9,710 nt of DNA from NCBI GenBank assembly GCA_036751905.1, contig DAIOTP010000125.1:1-9710 (forward strand), written 5' to 3'. Of the stretch, positions 1-6,598 are shown in pieces (the first letter of the stretch is position 1; every line of letters begins with the position of its first letter). The notes beneath the pieces are model-generated. The model made no database searches, was not told the origin of the DNA, and saw only the letters and a list, made by a program, of their open reading frames with translations. The position numbers and the translations under genes are program-made. The DNA comes from T3Sed10-241 sp036751905 (lineage in GTDB: Bacteria; Bacteroidota; Bacteroidia; Flavobacteriales_D; Cryomorphaceae).

Positions 1-352
1 TATTATTGAATTTTTTTTGAAAAATATCGGGAAATGAGAGAAGAATCCATTGGGTTGGACGGACGGGTGGTTGGAGAGAATTGCCTTCGGATTGTTGATT
101 AATATGGACTGAAATCACCACCATCCCCCTGACCAATACCTCTCCCCTTCCCCATGGCTGAGCACCCGGGCCTGCACGGCTGCGCCCTAATCCAGCAGCC
201 TTACAGCACCCCAATGGGCCCACGGAGTACAAATCCGGGGCGGGCATGCGGCAATACAATGTTGGTAGCGAAGCGAGCGTGGGGATTGTTGGGCGCGCGG
301 TACAGGCACTACGTTCAAGGAGCGCACATGCCTTTACGGCCCGCGGGGAGGT
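1..352. other. Intergenic region with no supported gene
   Basis: This stretch lies downstream of the DUF302 gene, which ends at 353 on the minus strand. The first ~150 bases are A/T-rich and the rest is G/C-rich. Open frames here, such as one on the plus strand from 154, run across the DUF302 gene and the N gap, are rich in Arg, Cys and Pro, and show no recognisable domain, so I treat them as shadows. The only structure I can support is a small imperfect inverted repeat near 218-241. No terminator with a T-run is visible after the DUF302 stop. Confidence 0.6.
218..241. repeat. Short REP-like inverted repeat
   Basis: The arms GCCC (218-221) and CGGA (223-226) pair with TCCG (234-237) and GGGC (238-241). 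This gives an 8-bp stem with one bulged A at 222 and a 7-base loop, GTACAAA. It sits 110-135 bases past the DUF302 stop and has no T-run, so it is a poor intrinsic terminator. Small palindromes like this are often dispersed intergenic repeats, but only one copy is visible here. Confidence 0.35.
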
Positions 353-693
353 TCAAAGCCTGTCCAGCACCTTTTGGAGCATGCCTTGCACCTCGGCGGC
401 GTATTGCTCTATTTCTGGCTTGCCTATGCTGCCCATGGCGGCGAGGGGGTCGATGGCAGCCACCTCAATCTCACCACTTTCAAGGCTGCGCAGGCATACA
501 TTGCAGGGCAGCATGGGGCCCACCCGCGGGNNNNNNNNNNGCGGTATTCTTTGTTGAGCTTGGCCTTCATGGTGGCCTGTATGTCGATTTCGGTCAGCAC
601 GCCGAAGCCTTCGGCTTTGAGGGCTGCGGTGACGCTGGCTTTTAGGTCCTGAAAATTTTGGATCGGCAGGGTTTTGATGATGGCGTAGTTCAT
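353..693 (-). CDS. DUF302 domain protein, interrupted by an assembly gap
   Basis: The product resembles the DUF302 family, small soluble proteins of unknown biochemical function. The N-terminal 51 residues (starting MNYAIIKTLP) carry the family-like stretch LKAEGFGVLTEIDIQATMKAK, read from the ATG at 691-693. After the Ns at 531-540 the reading frame shifts. The C-terminal 57 residues follow, with the family signature GPMLPCNVCLR and a TGA stop at 353-355. The central family motif around GACNP is missing and would fall in the gap. For the two halves to join in frame the true gap must be 2 modulo 3 bases long, and homologues suggest about 20 residues are lost. So this is a placeholder gap and probably not a natural frameshift. 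A -7 box lies 50 bases upstream. The family assignment is fairly sure; the function is unknown. Confidence 0.8.
531..540. other. Assembly gap (ten Ns)
   Basis: Ten undetermined bases sit inside the DUF302 gene. The flanking base run at 523-530 is the perfect 8-base palindrome CCCGCGGG. The two halves of the gene lie in different frames across the gap, so ten is not the true length. Confidence 0.95.
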
Positions 694-718
694 GGGGGGC
701 TGTTTTGAAATAAGATAC

Positions 719-734
719 ACCGCCTGGGTGCGGT
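719..734. repeat. Small hairpin in the DUF302 leader
   Basis: ACCGC (719-723) and GCGGT (730-734) form a 5-bp stem with a 6-base loop. It falls between the proposed -7 box (743-750) and the DUF302 start codon (693), so it would lie at the very 5' end of the transcript. A regulatory role is only a guess. Confidence 0.3.
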
Positions 735-742
735 ATGTGCAC

Positions 743-750
743 CAAAGATA
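743..750 (-). promoter_or_regulatory. Bacteroidota-type -7 box for the DUF302 gene
   Basis: Read on the minus strand the octamer is TATCTTTG, an exact match to the Bacteroidota -7 consensus TAnnTTTG. It lies 50 bases upstream of the ATG at 693. A TTG occurs 14 bases further upstream, which is closer than the usual -33 spacing, so the -33 element is unconvincing. Confidence 0.5.
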
Positions 751-786
751 CAAAGCACCCGGCACAACACCTGCTACATCAACAAT

Positions 787-813
787 GCTGCGTTGCCTTT
801 TGGGTAGCGCAGC
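787..813. repeat. Intergenic stem-loop between the SdpI-like and DUF302 genes
   Basis: GCTGCGTTGCC (787-797) pairs with GGTAGCGCAGC (803-813) around the loop TTTTG: 11 pairs, two of them G-T wobbles, on the plus strand. On the minus strand the wobbles become mismatches. It lies 32-58 bases after the SdpI-like stop and upstream of the DUF302 promoter. No T-run follows on either strand, so it is not a canonical intrinsic terminator. Confidence 0.4.
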
Positions 814-844
814 CCGTATGCAAATCGGCGCTCCTGCTTTTCTT

Positions 845-1195
845 TTAGTCTAAAGGCTTACCCTCTTTGTCAAATTTTAAAAACAAGGAAACTTCAACAA
901 CTGGAATCACAGCGAGCGACAAAAAGGTGAGGATCCAAAAGGAGGATCGATATGCGTTGCGGTGATCATCCAAAGCCTTGTACAACACAATTTGTGCGAT
1001 GATAAATAGAACCGCGACGAGGACAAAAAGCTTTTTTGCCAGGCCGTTGGCGAAATTCCACGTGGCATCATTTTTCAATGACCTGGGCGTCTTATAACCA
1101 AAAGCACTTCTCGACTTTGGGGTGTAAAAATATCCGAACACCGCGAATAAAGCAATTACGACGGTGGCAAGCATGTTTTTAGTAATGTAATCCAT
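845..1195 (-). CDS. SdpI/YhfL-family membrane protein
   Basis: This is a 116-residue predicted inner-membrane protein. Hydrophobic segments lie at about residues 8-24, 56-74 and 86-107. Between the first two is the hallmark of the SdpI/YhfL C-terminal domain: FGYKTPRSLKN at residues 32-42, then W46 and N50 (the family pattern is GyRTprs-kn...W..aN). Bacillus SdpI is an immunity and signalling membrane protein against the SdpC toxin, but most short homologues have no proven role, and no toxin gene is seen beside this one. I chose the ATG at 1195. An in-frame ATG five codons earlier (1210) would add MAGLI, and neither start has a clear ribosome binding site. The stop is TAA at 845-847. The gene is visibly A/T-richer than the metal operon. 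Family likely, function open. Confidence 0.82.
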   Translation of the reverse strand: MDYITKNMLATVVIALFAVFGYFYTPKSRSAFGYKTPRSLKNDATWNFANGLAKKLFVLVAVLFIIAQIVLYKALDDHRNAYRSSFWILTFLSLAVIPVVEVSLFLKFDKEGKPLD

Positions 1196-1533
1196 TATAA
1201 GTCCAGCCAATCAAGGGTAAACGCCGTTTATCAATGCAAAGAACATAAAATTCAGAGGAAAAATCTCTGGCCATTGGTCGGACGCCAGCGAATCTTTATT
1301 CCTTTCTCAAACTGGAATCAAACACATAAACCTCCAGATTGCTCAGCGTTCCTACCGCTCAAAGGCCCGAAATTTATCCAAAACCAGATATTCACATTTC
1401 AAGACTCTCCTCAAAAATGCACATAGCCAAAAACTATAACAAAAAACCAAAAGATTCCACACACCACACGAGAACCGGTCATCATAAATCGGAAAGCTTG
1501 AAGCAAAAAAACCTGTAAATCAATCAATTTATG

Positions 1534-1561
1534 CAGATACAAAGAAGCCTCCCTGTATCTG
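1534..1561. repeat. Perfect 8-bp inverted repeat after the T9SS-protein gene
   Basis: CAGATACA (1534-1541) and TGTATCTG (1554-1561) are exact reverse complements separated by 12 bases. It begins 42 bases past the TAG stop of the secreted-protein gene in the direction of transcription. The stem is A/T-rich and no T-run follows on the minus strand, so it would be a weak terminator at best. Confidence 0.4.
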
Positions 1562-1569
1562 GACCCTCA

Positions 1570-1597
1570 TAATACTTGATACTTAACACTTAATACA
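1570..1597. repeat. Degenerate heptamer tandem repeat (TAATACT-like, 4 units)
   Basis: Four consecutive 7-base units read TAATACT, TGATACT, TAACACT and TAATACA. A further TAATACT at 1604-1610 overlaps the stop codon of the upstream gene. The same heptamer appears as a perfect three-unit array at 3210-3230, also just after a stop codon on the same strand. Confidence 0.75.
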
Positions 1598-1602
1598 TCC
1601 AC

Positions 1603-3009
1603 CTAATACTTCATAAACCGTTGCCGACCGACGCTGTTTCCAGCTGACACCTCCAGCACATATACCCCCTTTGCCAGTCCGGCCACATCAATGGTCGTTT
1701 CCACATGGCTTGTGGTGGTGCGCATGTGTTGCTGTCCGAGCGTGCTATACACAGTTAAGGTGGCATGCTTGACTTCATCCGGAAGGTCTATGACCAATGT
1801 ACTTGATGTGGGATTTGGATAAAGCTTAAAACCCATTGTCTCGGTGTTGTTCAGGCCAAGAGGGATGTTCAGGGATGCGGGCAAACTTGTATTGTGGCAA
1901 CCTCCTGAAGGGTTATACACGATGCATCGGTATTGAAAATTGTTCATGGTAGTCTGGACGTTGGAAATGGTCAATGTATTGGTGTTTACCCCGCTGTACG
2001 GACCTGCGTTGGTAAGATTCATATAACCCAAACCGGCATCCTGTTGCCATTGAAAGCTGGCATCGGCTGAGGCTGAAATAAAGAATTGAACATCGCTACC
2101 GGTGGCCGCAGTCTGACTTTGGATGGGTTCAAAAATCACACAGTTCATTGGGAAAGTATAGTTGGGATTCTTGATCAGAATTTGTTGGGTCACCTGATGT
2201 TGACAATTGTTGATGGTATCAGTAATGGTCAAAGTAACATTTGTTGGCGACACCCTTCTGAAATTGTTGTAATTGAAATGGAACGAAACAGATGGTCCAC
2301 TCAGGGGAATTGGATTGCCGAAACCGCTAATAGAGAAGGTATAGCCTGTCGCGTTTTTATTCATGGCTGTGAATGTAGCAACGGCATGGGTGGGTTGATA
2401 ATCGATGACCACTTCATAATTTGCTGAGCAGTCCTGATAATTAATGGCTGATGAATAGTTCCATGGAATTGTCTTATAATAAGCATTGAAGATTCTAAAA
2501 CCGTAAATGCTATCGGCCGTTGTGGCTTGCATACCGCCCATAAACAGGGCAGAAGGCCAGCCATTCCATTGCGTTGGACCACACCAATTTTGGGCGGATC
2601 CGAAAAAAGAGCAATTGACATTAAAACCCGAACAATTGGTGGAGAGGTTGGTGACCGAGGCAGTACCTCCAATAATGGTGTCGGCAAAAAGTATTTGGCA
2701 GTCCAGGGTATCAGGCTTCACCACATCAATCCACTGCTCTTTTACATCTACACACTGGCTCAAGGTATCCACTCCGTAAAGTGTCACCAGGTATTTTCCA
2801 TCGTCAGGGTACACATGCACTGGCGACACCTCGTTGGAGCCTGAACCGTCGCCAAAGTTCCAATAGAAATGTGCATTGGATACGGCTGACAGGTTGGTAA
2901 AAGTCAAGGTGTCGGTAGTTCCGCTGTAAGAATAATCAGCGGTGCATTGACCATTTACAGCAATTGTCCTTGCTACAAGAAGGATTGCGAGTGTTAAAAT
3001 TTTATTCAT
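1603..3009 (-). CDS. Secreted PKD/Ig-like protein with T9SS type A sorting domain
   Basis: This is a 468-residue exported protein. A signal peptide spans about residues 1-20 (MNKILTLAIL... ending VNGQ). A PKD-type beta-sandwich follows at about 22-95, with the typical YWNFGDGSGS at 49-58 and YLVTLYG at 73-79. The middle (100-285) is Cys-, Asn- and Thr-rich with no domain I recognise. An Ig-like domain lies at about 292-382 (FQWQQDAG, then TLTISNV and YRCIVYNPSG). The C-terminal 75 residues are a T9SS type A sorting domain: FKLYPNPTSS at 394-403, GVYVLEV at 448-454, ending in Lys-Tyr. By family knowledge it crosses the inner membrane by Sec and the outer membrane by T9SS, and is then anchored or released after the C-terminal domain is cleaved. 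PKD and Ig-like folds suggest adhesion or carbohydrate contact, but no catalytic domain is seen. The start ATG at 3009 is the only one giving a signal peptide, and the stop is TAG. The gene stands alone and is A/T-richer than its neighbours at 3233-7021. Confidence 0.9.
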   Translation of the reverse strand: MNKILTLAILLVARTIAVNGQCTADYSYSGTTDTLTFTNLSAVSNAHFYWNFGDGSGSNEVSPVHVYPDDGKYLVTLYGVDTLSQCVDVKEQWIDVVKPDTLDCQILFADTIIGGTASVTNLSTNCSGFNVNCSFFGSAQNWCGPTQWNGWPSALFMGGMQATTADSIYGFRIFNAYYKTIPWNYSSAINYQDCSANYEVVIDYQPTHAVATFTAMNKNATGYTFSISGFGNPIPLSGPSVSFHFNYNNFRRVSPTNVTLTITDTINNCQHQVTQQILIKNPNYTFPMNCVIFEPIQSQTAATGSDVQFFISASADASFQWQQDAGLGYMNLTNAGPYSGVNTNTLTISNVQTTMNNFQYRCIVYNPSGGCHNTSLPASLNIPLGLNNTETMGFKLYPNPTSSTLVIDLPDEVKHATLTVYSTLGQQHMRTTTSHVETTIDVAGLAKGVYVLEVSAGNSVGRQRFMKY

Positions 3010-3232
3010 TATTACAGAAGATTTTGGAATTGCAAGATAAGAATTTATCTATGCGGCACAGCTCTGATTCAGAAAAATAATACGCGCAGTCGGGTGTAAT
3101 ATCATAGCGCAAACAGCCGTTTTTTCACGATTGCTGCGCCAGTACTTAAAAGTTAGTCCACGGCCCTTACCGCGATAATCGGAGGCCCTTCGCCCCTGAT
3201 ATACAACCCTTAATACTTAATACTTAATACAA
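3010..3232. other. Intergenic region upstream of the T9SS-protein gene
   Basis: About 220 bases lie between the carbonic anhydrase-like stop and the T9SS-protein start. No gene is supported. It holds the three-unit heptamer array at 3210-3230. I could not find a good TAnnTTTG box; the nearest candidate ahead of 3009 (reading TTATCTTG) is only partial. Confidence 0.55.
3210..3230. repeat. Perfect tandem heptamer (TTAATAC x3)
   Basis: Three exact copies of TTAATAC lie in tandem, ending two bases before the TGA of the carbonic anhydrase-like gene (3233-3235). The flanking sequence CCCTGATATACAACCC resembles the flank of the degenerate array at 1570-1597, so the two blocks are probably related copies of one dispersed element. 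Confidence 0.85.
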
Positions 3233-3745
3233 TCACCCCCCATACCACCCCTTATACTTCACATACCCCTCCGCACTCTGCCTGATCGCTGCTGCCATGG
3301 CATCGGCATCGGCGGCTTTTACCTGCTTTGCGGGCACACCGGCCCAGGTGGTGCCGGCGGGTACGCGGGTGTTTTCGAGTACCACGGCGCCGGCGGCGAT
3401 GACTGCTCCCCGCTCAATGTGGGCATTGTCGAGCACGATAGCACCCATGCCGATGAGCACGTCATCTTCTACCGTGCAGCCGTGCACAATGGCGCGGTGG
3501 CCTATGGTGACGTAACTGCCAATCTCCACCACGCTCTTGCCGGTGGTGCTGTGGATGATGGCGCCGTCCTGCACATTGGTGCAATCGCCGATGTGGATGT
3601 GGCCCACGTCGCCGCGCAGGGTGGCCTGAAACCAGATGCTGCAATCGCGGCCGCAACGCACCTCGCCGATGATGTTGGCGTCGGGGGCTATGAAGGTGTT
3701 GGGGCCAAGCTGGGGGGTGTGGGAGTTGAGGGGGAGGATGGGCAT
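3233..3745 (-). CDS. Gamma-class carbonic anhydrase-like hexapeptide-repeat protein
   Basis: This is a 170-residue protein of the gamma carbonic anhydrase/YrdA type: a left-handed beta-helix that trimerises and holds a metal between subunits. Residues 12-135 are hexapeptide-repeat-like. Three His candidates for the metal are in place: H65 (in GAIIHS), H83 and H88 (in TIGHRAIVHG). R44 and D46 (in LRGDVG), and Q59 six residues before H65, also match catalytic-site positions of the Methanosarcina Cam enzyme. The acidic loop holding Cam's proton-shuttle Glu is absent, as in most short homologues, so true CO2 hydration is not assured. The start is the ATG at 3745, where similarity begins. The open frame extends 73 codons further upstream but that part has no family similarity and overlaps the terminator of the next unit. 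A -7 box sits 21 bases upstream. The stop is TGA. Confidence 0.9.
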   Translation of the reverse strand: MPILPLNSHTPQLGPNTFIAPDANIIGEVRCGRDCSIWFQATLRGDVGHIHIGDCTNVQDGAIIHSTTGKSVVEIGSYVTIGHRAIVHGCTVEDDVLIGMGAIVLDNAHIERGAVIAAGAVVLENTRVPAGTTWAGVPAKQVKAADADAMAAAIRQSAEGYVKYKGWYGG

Positions 3746-3765
3746 TTTTTTGGTTTTTTGAGGGC

Positions 3766-3773
3766 CAAAGCTA
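3766..3773 (-). promoter_or_regulatory. Bacteroidota-type -7 box for the carbonic anhydrase-like gene
   Basis: On the minus strand this reads TAGCTTTG, an exact TAnnTTTG match. It is 21 bases before the ATG at 3745, leaving a short A-rich leader. It lies downstream of the terminator at 3848-3869, which fits a separate transcription unit. No clear -33 TTG is visible. Confidence 0.5.
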
Positions 3774-3847
3774 AGCAATCGAAGGGGAGCGTTTCTTTGC
3801 CAGGCATGAGGCTGCAGCATTGCAATTTCAGTTGAGCGAGTCGAAAA

Positions 3848-3869
3848 GGGGCCGCACATAGGCGGCCCC
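3848..3869 (-). terminator. Rho-independent terminator of the metal operon
   Basis: On the minus strand GGGGCCGC, a six-base loop CTATGT, and GCGGCCCC form a perfect 8-bp all-G/C stem, followed directly by TTTT. It starts 12 bases after the TGA of the HMA-domain gene (3882-3884). On the plus strand no T-run follows, so it acts for the minus-strand operon. Confidence 0.8.
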
Positions 3870-3881
3870 GTACCGATGAAA

Positions 3882-4292
3882 TCAATGCTTGTTTTTCGAA
3901 ACGTGCTCCTTTGCAGGAAAATGCTCCGGCGATCCCTCCTCCCCGTCGAGCACGCCGGGGGCACGGCAGCAGTGGTGGAGGCGGTCGTATTGCTCGGCGG
4001 TGGGCTTTTGGTCGTCGGCTACGTAGCCCAGCTCGTTGATGCGGTCGCGGAGCTCGGCGGCCTTGATCTTGTCTGGGTTGTAGCGCACGTGGATGGTGTT
4101 GGCTTCGATGTCCACGCGTGCGCTTTTCACGCCTTTGGCGTAAGCGAGGTCCTTTTCGATGGTGGCTTTGCACATCTGGCACACGGTGGAGCTGCTGAAG
4201 GTGATGTCGCCGCTTTCGGGTTCCTGTGTGGTTTGCGCTTCTGCAAAAAAGGCTGTGCCAAGCATCAGGGCAAGGCTGAGAAGGTATTTCAT
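3882..4292 (-). CDS. Exported heavy-metal-associated (HMA) domain protein
   Basis: This is a 136-residue small metal-binding protein. Residues 1-20 form a signal peptide (MKYLLSLALM... ending FAEAQ), so it should act in the periplasm or as an exported protein. An HMA (ferredoxin-like, Atx1/CopZ-type) domain spans about 28-93, with the metal motif VCQMCKATIE giving Cys38 and Cys41, then VDIEANTIHVRYNPDKI and a C-terminal INELGYVAD. A tail of about 40 residues follows, containing HHCC (106-109) and further His residues, possibly a second metal site. I chose the ATG at 4292 because it places the signal peptide at the N-terminus. An in-frame ATG at 4328 directly abuts the receptor stop codon and would add 12 polar residues. 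It is the last gene of the unit before the terminator. Copper is the likeliest ligand by family; this is inference. Confidence 0.88.
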   Translation of the reverse strand: MKYLLSLALMLGTAFFAEAQTTQEPESGDITFSSSTVCQMCKATIEKDLAYAKGVKSARVDIEANTIHVRYNPDKIKAAELRDRINELGYVADDQKPTAEQYDRLHHCCRAPGVLDGEEGSPEHFPAKEHVSKNKH

Positions 4293-4328
4293 GGTGTTTG
4301 TGCTTATGTTTGTTTTTGTGTTGTTCAT

Positions 4329-4733
4329 TTATTTGGTGTTGAGTTTGAGGCGCACCCCGGCATACAGCATGCGTCCATTCAAAGGGGCGAATACCATGCT
4401 TGCGTCAAAATACGGGCCAAAAGGGTTTTCGGCGTCGAGGATGGCGTGTTCGGGGATGAAGTTGGCCGCGTTTTCCACGCCCGCATACACCTCGAAGGTC
4501 TTAAAGATACGGGTTATCTGCCCGTTGAGCAAGTAGTAAGCAGGTGCCCTTTCGGGAAATTGCTGATCGGCCGGATTGCTGGCAGTGGAGGGCAGACGCT
4601 GGGAGCCAAAGTAATTTGCCGTAAGGTCAAAGTACCAATGCCCGCTGCCGGTGGTATAGCCCACATTGAAGAGGGCCCTGTGGCGCGGTATCAGGGGCTT
4701 TTCGAGGCGGGCGCTGAGGTAGTCCACCTGCAC
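4329..4733 (-). pseudogene. C-terminal remainder of the TonB-dependent receptor, after the in-frame TAG
   Basis: These 134 codons continue in the same frame as the receptor at 4734-6545 and are separated from it only by the TAG at 4734-4736. They contain typical outer-membrane barrel sequence: VDYLSARLEKPLIPRHRALF, GHWYFDLTANYFGSQRLP, TFEVYAGVENAANF, and a terminal strand GRMLYAGVRLKLNTK, ending in TAA. The first codon is GTG, but it lies directly against the stop, has no ribosome site and has no signal peptide, so independent translation is unlikely to give a working product. Without this part the receptor lacks its last barrel strands and its outer-membrane insertion signal. Either the gene is broken, the TAG is read through, or the base is a sequencing or assembly error. 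Confidence 0.85.
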
Positions 4734-6545
4734 CTACTGGTACTTGTAGCTGGCCTTCACGCCGAGGCCGCGGAAGGGCTCGGCCTGTATGTCGGCCTGC
4801 AGACTGTAAGCGCTGCTGCGGCCTTCGAGGTTGTAGAACAGCAACAGTTGCGGATCCTCGTCGCGGTCCACCACGAGCTGGTTCTCGAACCAGGTGTAGT
4901 AGCCGTCCACATTGGCGAAAGCTTCCCGCCCGAAGAGCTCGAATTTGTGTAATAGGCTGAGCCCGGCATTCCAGCTGCTCTCGGCCTGTGGGGTGTTGAG
5001 CACGCGCACGGTACGCGAGGAGGCAAGCATGCCCAGCTGATCAGCGAAGGCGTTGGGCGCGCGAAAGCCCCGGCCCAAGGTGGCCCGGAGGCTGGTGAGG
5101 GGCAGCAGGTTGTACTTGAGGTGCACGCGTGGCGAAAGCTGATTTCCGAAAAGGTTGTGCACATCATTGCGGGCGCCCAGCACGGCGGTAAATCGGGGCC
5201 GCTCGTAGGTGTATTCCACAAAGGCGCCGGGCACCTGCTCACTGCGCGTGAAGGAGGAATCGCGCCAGCTTTCCGCAAAATCATCGTACTGAAAGTGAAG
5301 GCCCGCGCGGAAGCTGTGGTCGCTGAATTCGGTAAATTTCTGCTCGAAGATGGTGTTGATGCGGGCATTGTGCTGTACGCCGAAGTAGCGGTTGTTGCCA
5401 AAAAAGGCGTCCATGTCGGTGAAGGTGTAGCCCGCGGTGATGCCCAGGCTGCGGTCCTGCCTTTTTTCCGAAAGGAAGGCCGCCTTGGCCAGCAGCTCGG
5501 CCTCCTCATAGCCCAGCCCGAAGCCGTAGCACTGTTGGGTGCCAAAGTGTTCGCCAAATCGGTAGCCGAGCTCCCCGCTCGTGCGCTCCTCCTTGCTGTA
5601 GCGGCCTATGAGGCGCAGCTGGAAGCGGTCGCCGAGGTACTGCCAGCGGTTCATGAGGCGGTAGCTCTCACGCAGGGGCATGTCCATAAAGTTGTCGTTG
5701 TTCTGGTCCATTTCGCGCAGCTGGGTGGCCGCTCCTGCAAAAATGGCTGTACTCCAGCGGCTGCCGATCAGCTTGTTGTAGATCACGTTGGCCTCGTAGC
5801 GCCCCTGGTCACTGGCGAAGATGTCGGCGTGGAGGGTTTCGTCGGGGTCGTCGGGCGGCAGAAATTCGAGGTTGATTTGCCCCGTCATGCTCTCGTAGCC
5901 ATTCACGCCCGAGCCGATGCCCTTGGTGAGCTGTATGGCGTTGATCCAGGGACCGGGTATGCCGTCGAAGCCCAGCACATTGCCCAGGCCGCGGTTGAAG
6001 GGAATGCCTTCGAAGAGGTTTTGCACATAAATACCTTCGAGGCCGAGCATCTGTATTTTGCGGGCACCCGTCACGGCGTCGTTCATCACCACATCCACAG
6101 AGGCGGTGGCTTCAAAACTCTCGCTGAGGTTGCAGCAGGCAGCCTTGCGCAGCACCCCGCGATTGATTTGCTCCACGTTGATGGTGCTCGAAGCCGACAT
6201 GCTGAAGGTGCCTTGCCGGCCTTCAATTTCCACGGCGTCCATGGATTCGCCGGGGGCCAGCTCCACGCGGATGCGCTCGGCGGCATTGGCTTCGTTGATG
6301 GTGATTTTGGCGCTTTGGTATCCCACAAAGCTGAACACCAGCGGGTGTGGTAAGTGGTGGTAGCGCTCCAGTCGGAAGCTGCCATCCACTGCACTTGTGG
6401 TGCCCGTGGTGGTTCCTTCCCACACGATGTTGGCGCTGGGAATGGGTTGTCCATTGCTGGCATCCACCACGGTGCCGCGCAGGTCTTGGGCCTGTGCGCC
6501 GAGGGGGATGAGGAGGCCGGTGAGGGCCAGAAGTAAATTTTTCAT
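4734..6545 (-). CDS. TonB-dependent outer-membrane receptor, N-terminal 603 residues (premature TAG)
   Basis: This encodes an outer-membrane transporter for active uptake powered by TonB/ExbBD. A signal peptide spans about 1-20 (MKNLLLALTG... ending GAQAQ). A carboxypeptidase-regulatory-like beta-sandwich covers 21-98 (LRGTVVDASNGQPIPSANI, DGSFRLE, FSFVGYQ), a Bacteroidota hallmark. The plug domain covers about 125-230, with AACCNLSESFE at 135-145, DAVTGARKIQMLGL and SMTGQINLEF. The barrel starts at about 235. The plug type with a Cys-Cys pair and the neighbouring HMA gene point to a metal, probably copper, rather than a sugar or siderophore. Full length would be about 738 residues, but a TAG at codon 604 cuts off the last 134. 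The gene lies 53 bases after the HYC_CC_PP-type gene and shares its promoter. The start ATG at 6545 is clear. No SusD partner is present, so this is not a polysaccharide locus. Confidence 0.92.
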   Translation of the reverse strand: MKNLLLALTGLLIPLGAQAQDLRGTVVDASNGQPIPSANIVWEGTTTGTTSAVDGSFRLERYHHLPHPLVFSFVGYQSAKITINEANAAERIRVELAPGESMDAVEIEGRQGTFSMSASSTINVEQINRGVLRKAACCNLSESFEATASVDVVMNDAVTGARKIQMLGLEGIYVQNLFEGIPFNRGLGNVLGFDGIPGPWINAIQLTKGIGSGVNGYESMTGQINLEFLPPDDPDETLHADIFASDQGRYEANVIYNKLIGSRWSTAIFAGAATQLREMDQNNDNFMDMPLRESYRLMNRWQYLGDRFQLRLIGRYSKEERTSGELGYRFGEHFGTQQCYGFGLGYEEAELLAKAAFLSEKRQDRSLGITAGYTFTDMDAFFGNNRYFGVQHNARINTIFEQKFTEFSDHSFRAGLHFQYDDFAESWRDSSFTRSEQVPGAFVEYTYERPRFTAVLGARNDVHNLFGNQLSPRVHLKYNLLPLTSLRATLGRGFRAPNAFADQLGMLASSRTVRVLNTPQAESSWNAGLSLLHKFELFGREAFANVDGYYTWFENQLVVDRDEDPQLLLFYNLEGRSSAYSLQADIQAEPFRGLGVKASYKYQ

Positions 6546-6598
6546 AAAAATGTGTGTATAGGGTGAATGGATGAATTCAGCGAAGAATCATCCTCCCA

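Larger units (their letters stand above)
1196..1602. other. A/T-rich intergenic region
   Basis: About 400 bases lie between the T9SS-protein stop (1603) and the SdpI-like start (1195), both on the minus strand. I see no open frame with protein-like composition and no TAnnTTTG box in front of the SdpI-like gene. The region holds a perfect 8-bp hairpin at 1534-1561 and a degenerate heptamer repeat at 1570-1597, both close to the T9SS-protein stop. Confidence 0.6.

Noticed and set aside
154..652. Plus-strand frames over the first 650 bases
   Set aside because: They cross the N gap and lie antisense to the DUF302 gene, which has family motifs on the minus strand.
1570..3230. CRISPR array from the heptamer repeats
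   Set aside because: Units are 7 bases with no spacers and no cas genes are present.
3746..3964. N-terminal extension of the carbonic anhydrase-like protein by 73 residues
   Set aside because: The extension has no family similarity and would include the -7 box, the terminator and part of the HMA gene; the inner ATG at 3745 fits the usual length.
4734..4736. General TAG recoding as the explanation for the receptor stop
   Set aside because: TAG ends the T9SS-protein gene right after its conserved C-terminal Lys-Tyr, so TAG works as a stop in this genome.
3876..4952. A 358-residue plus-strand open frame
   Set aside because: It runs antisense through the HMA gene, the receptor end and the operon terminator, and its translation matches nothing known.
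5121..6353. A 410-residue open frame on the plus strand
   Set aside because: It lies antisense inside the receptor gene, whose minus-strand product has a full signal peptide, plug and barrel. The plus-strand translation is Ala/Val/His-rich with no domain.
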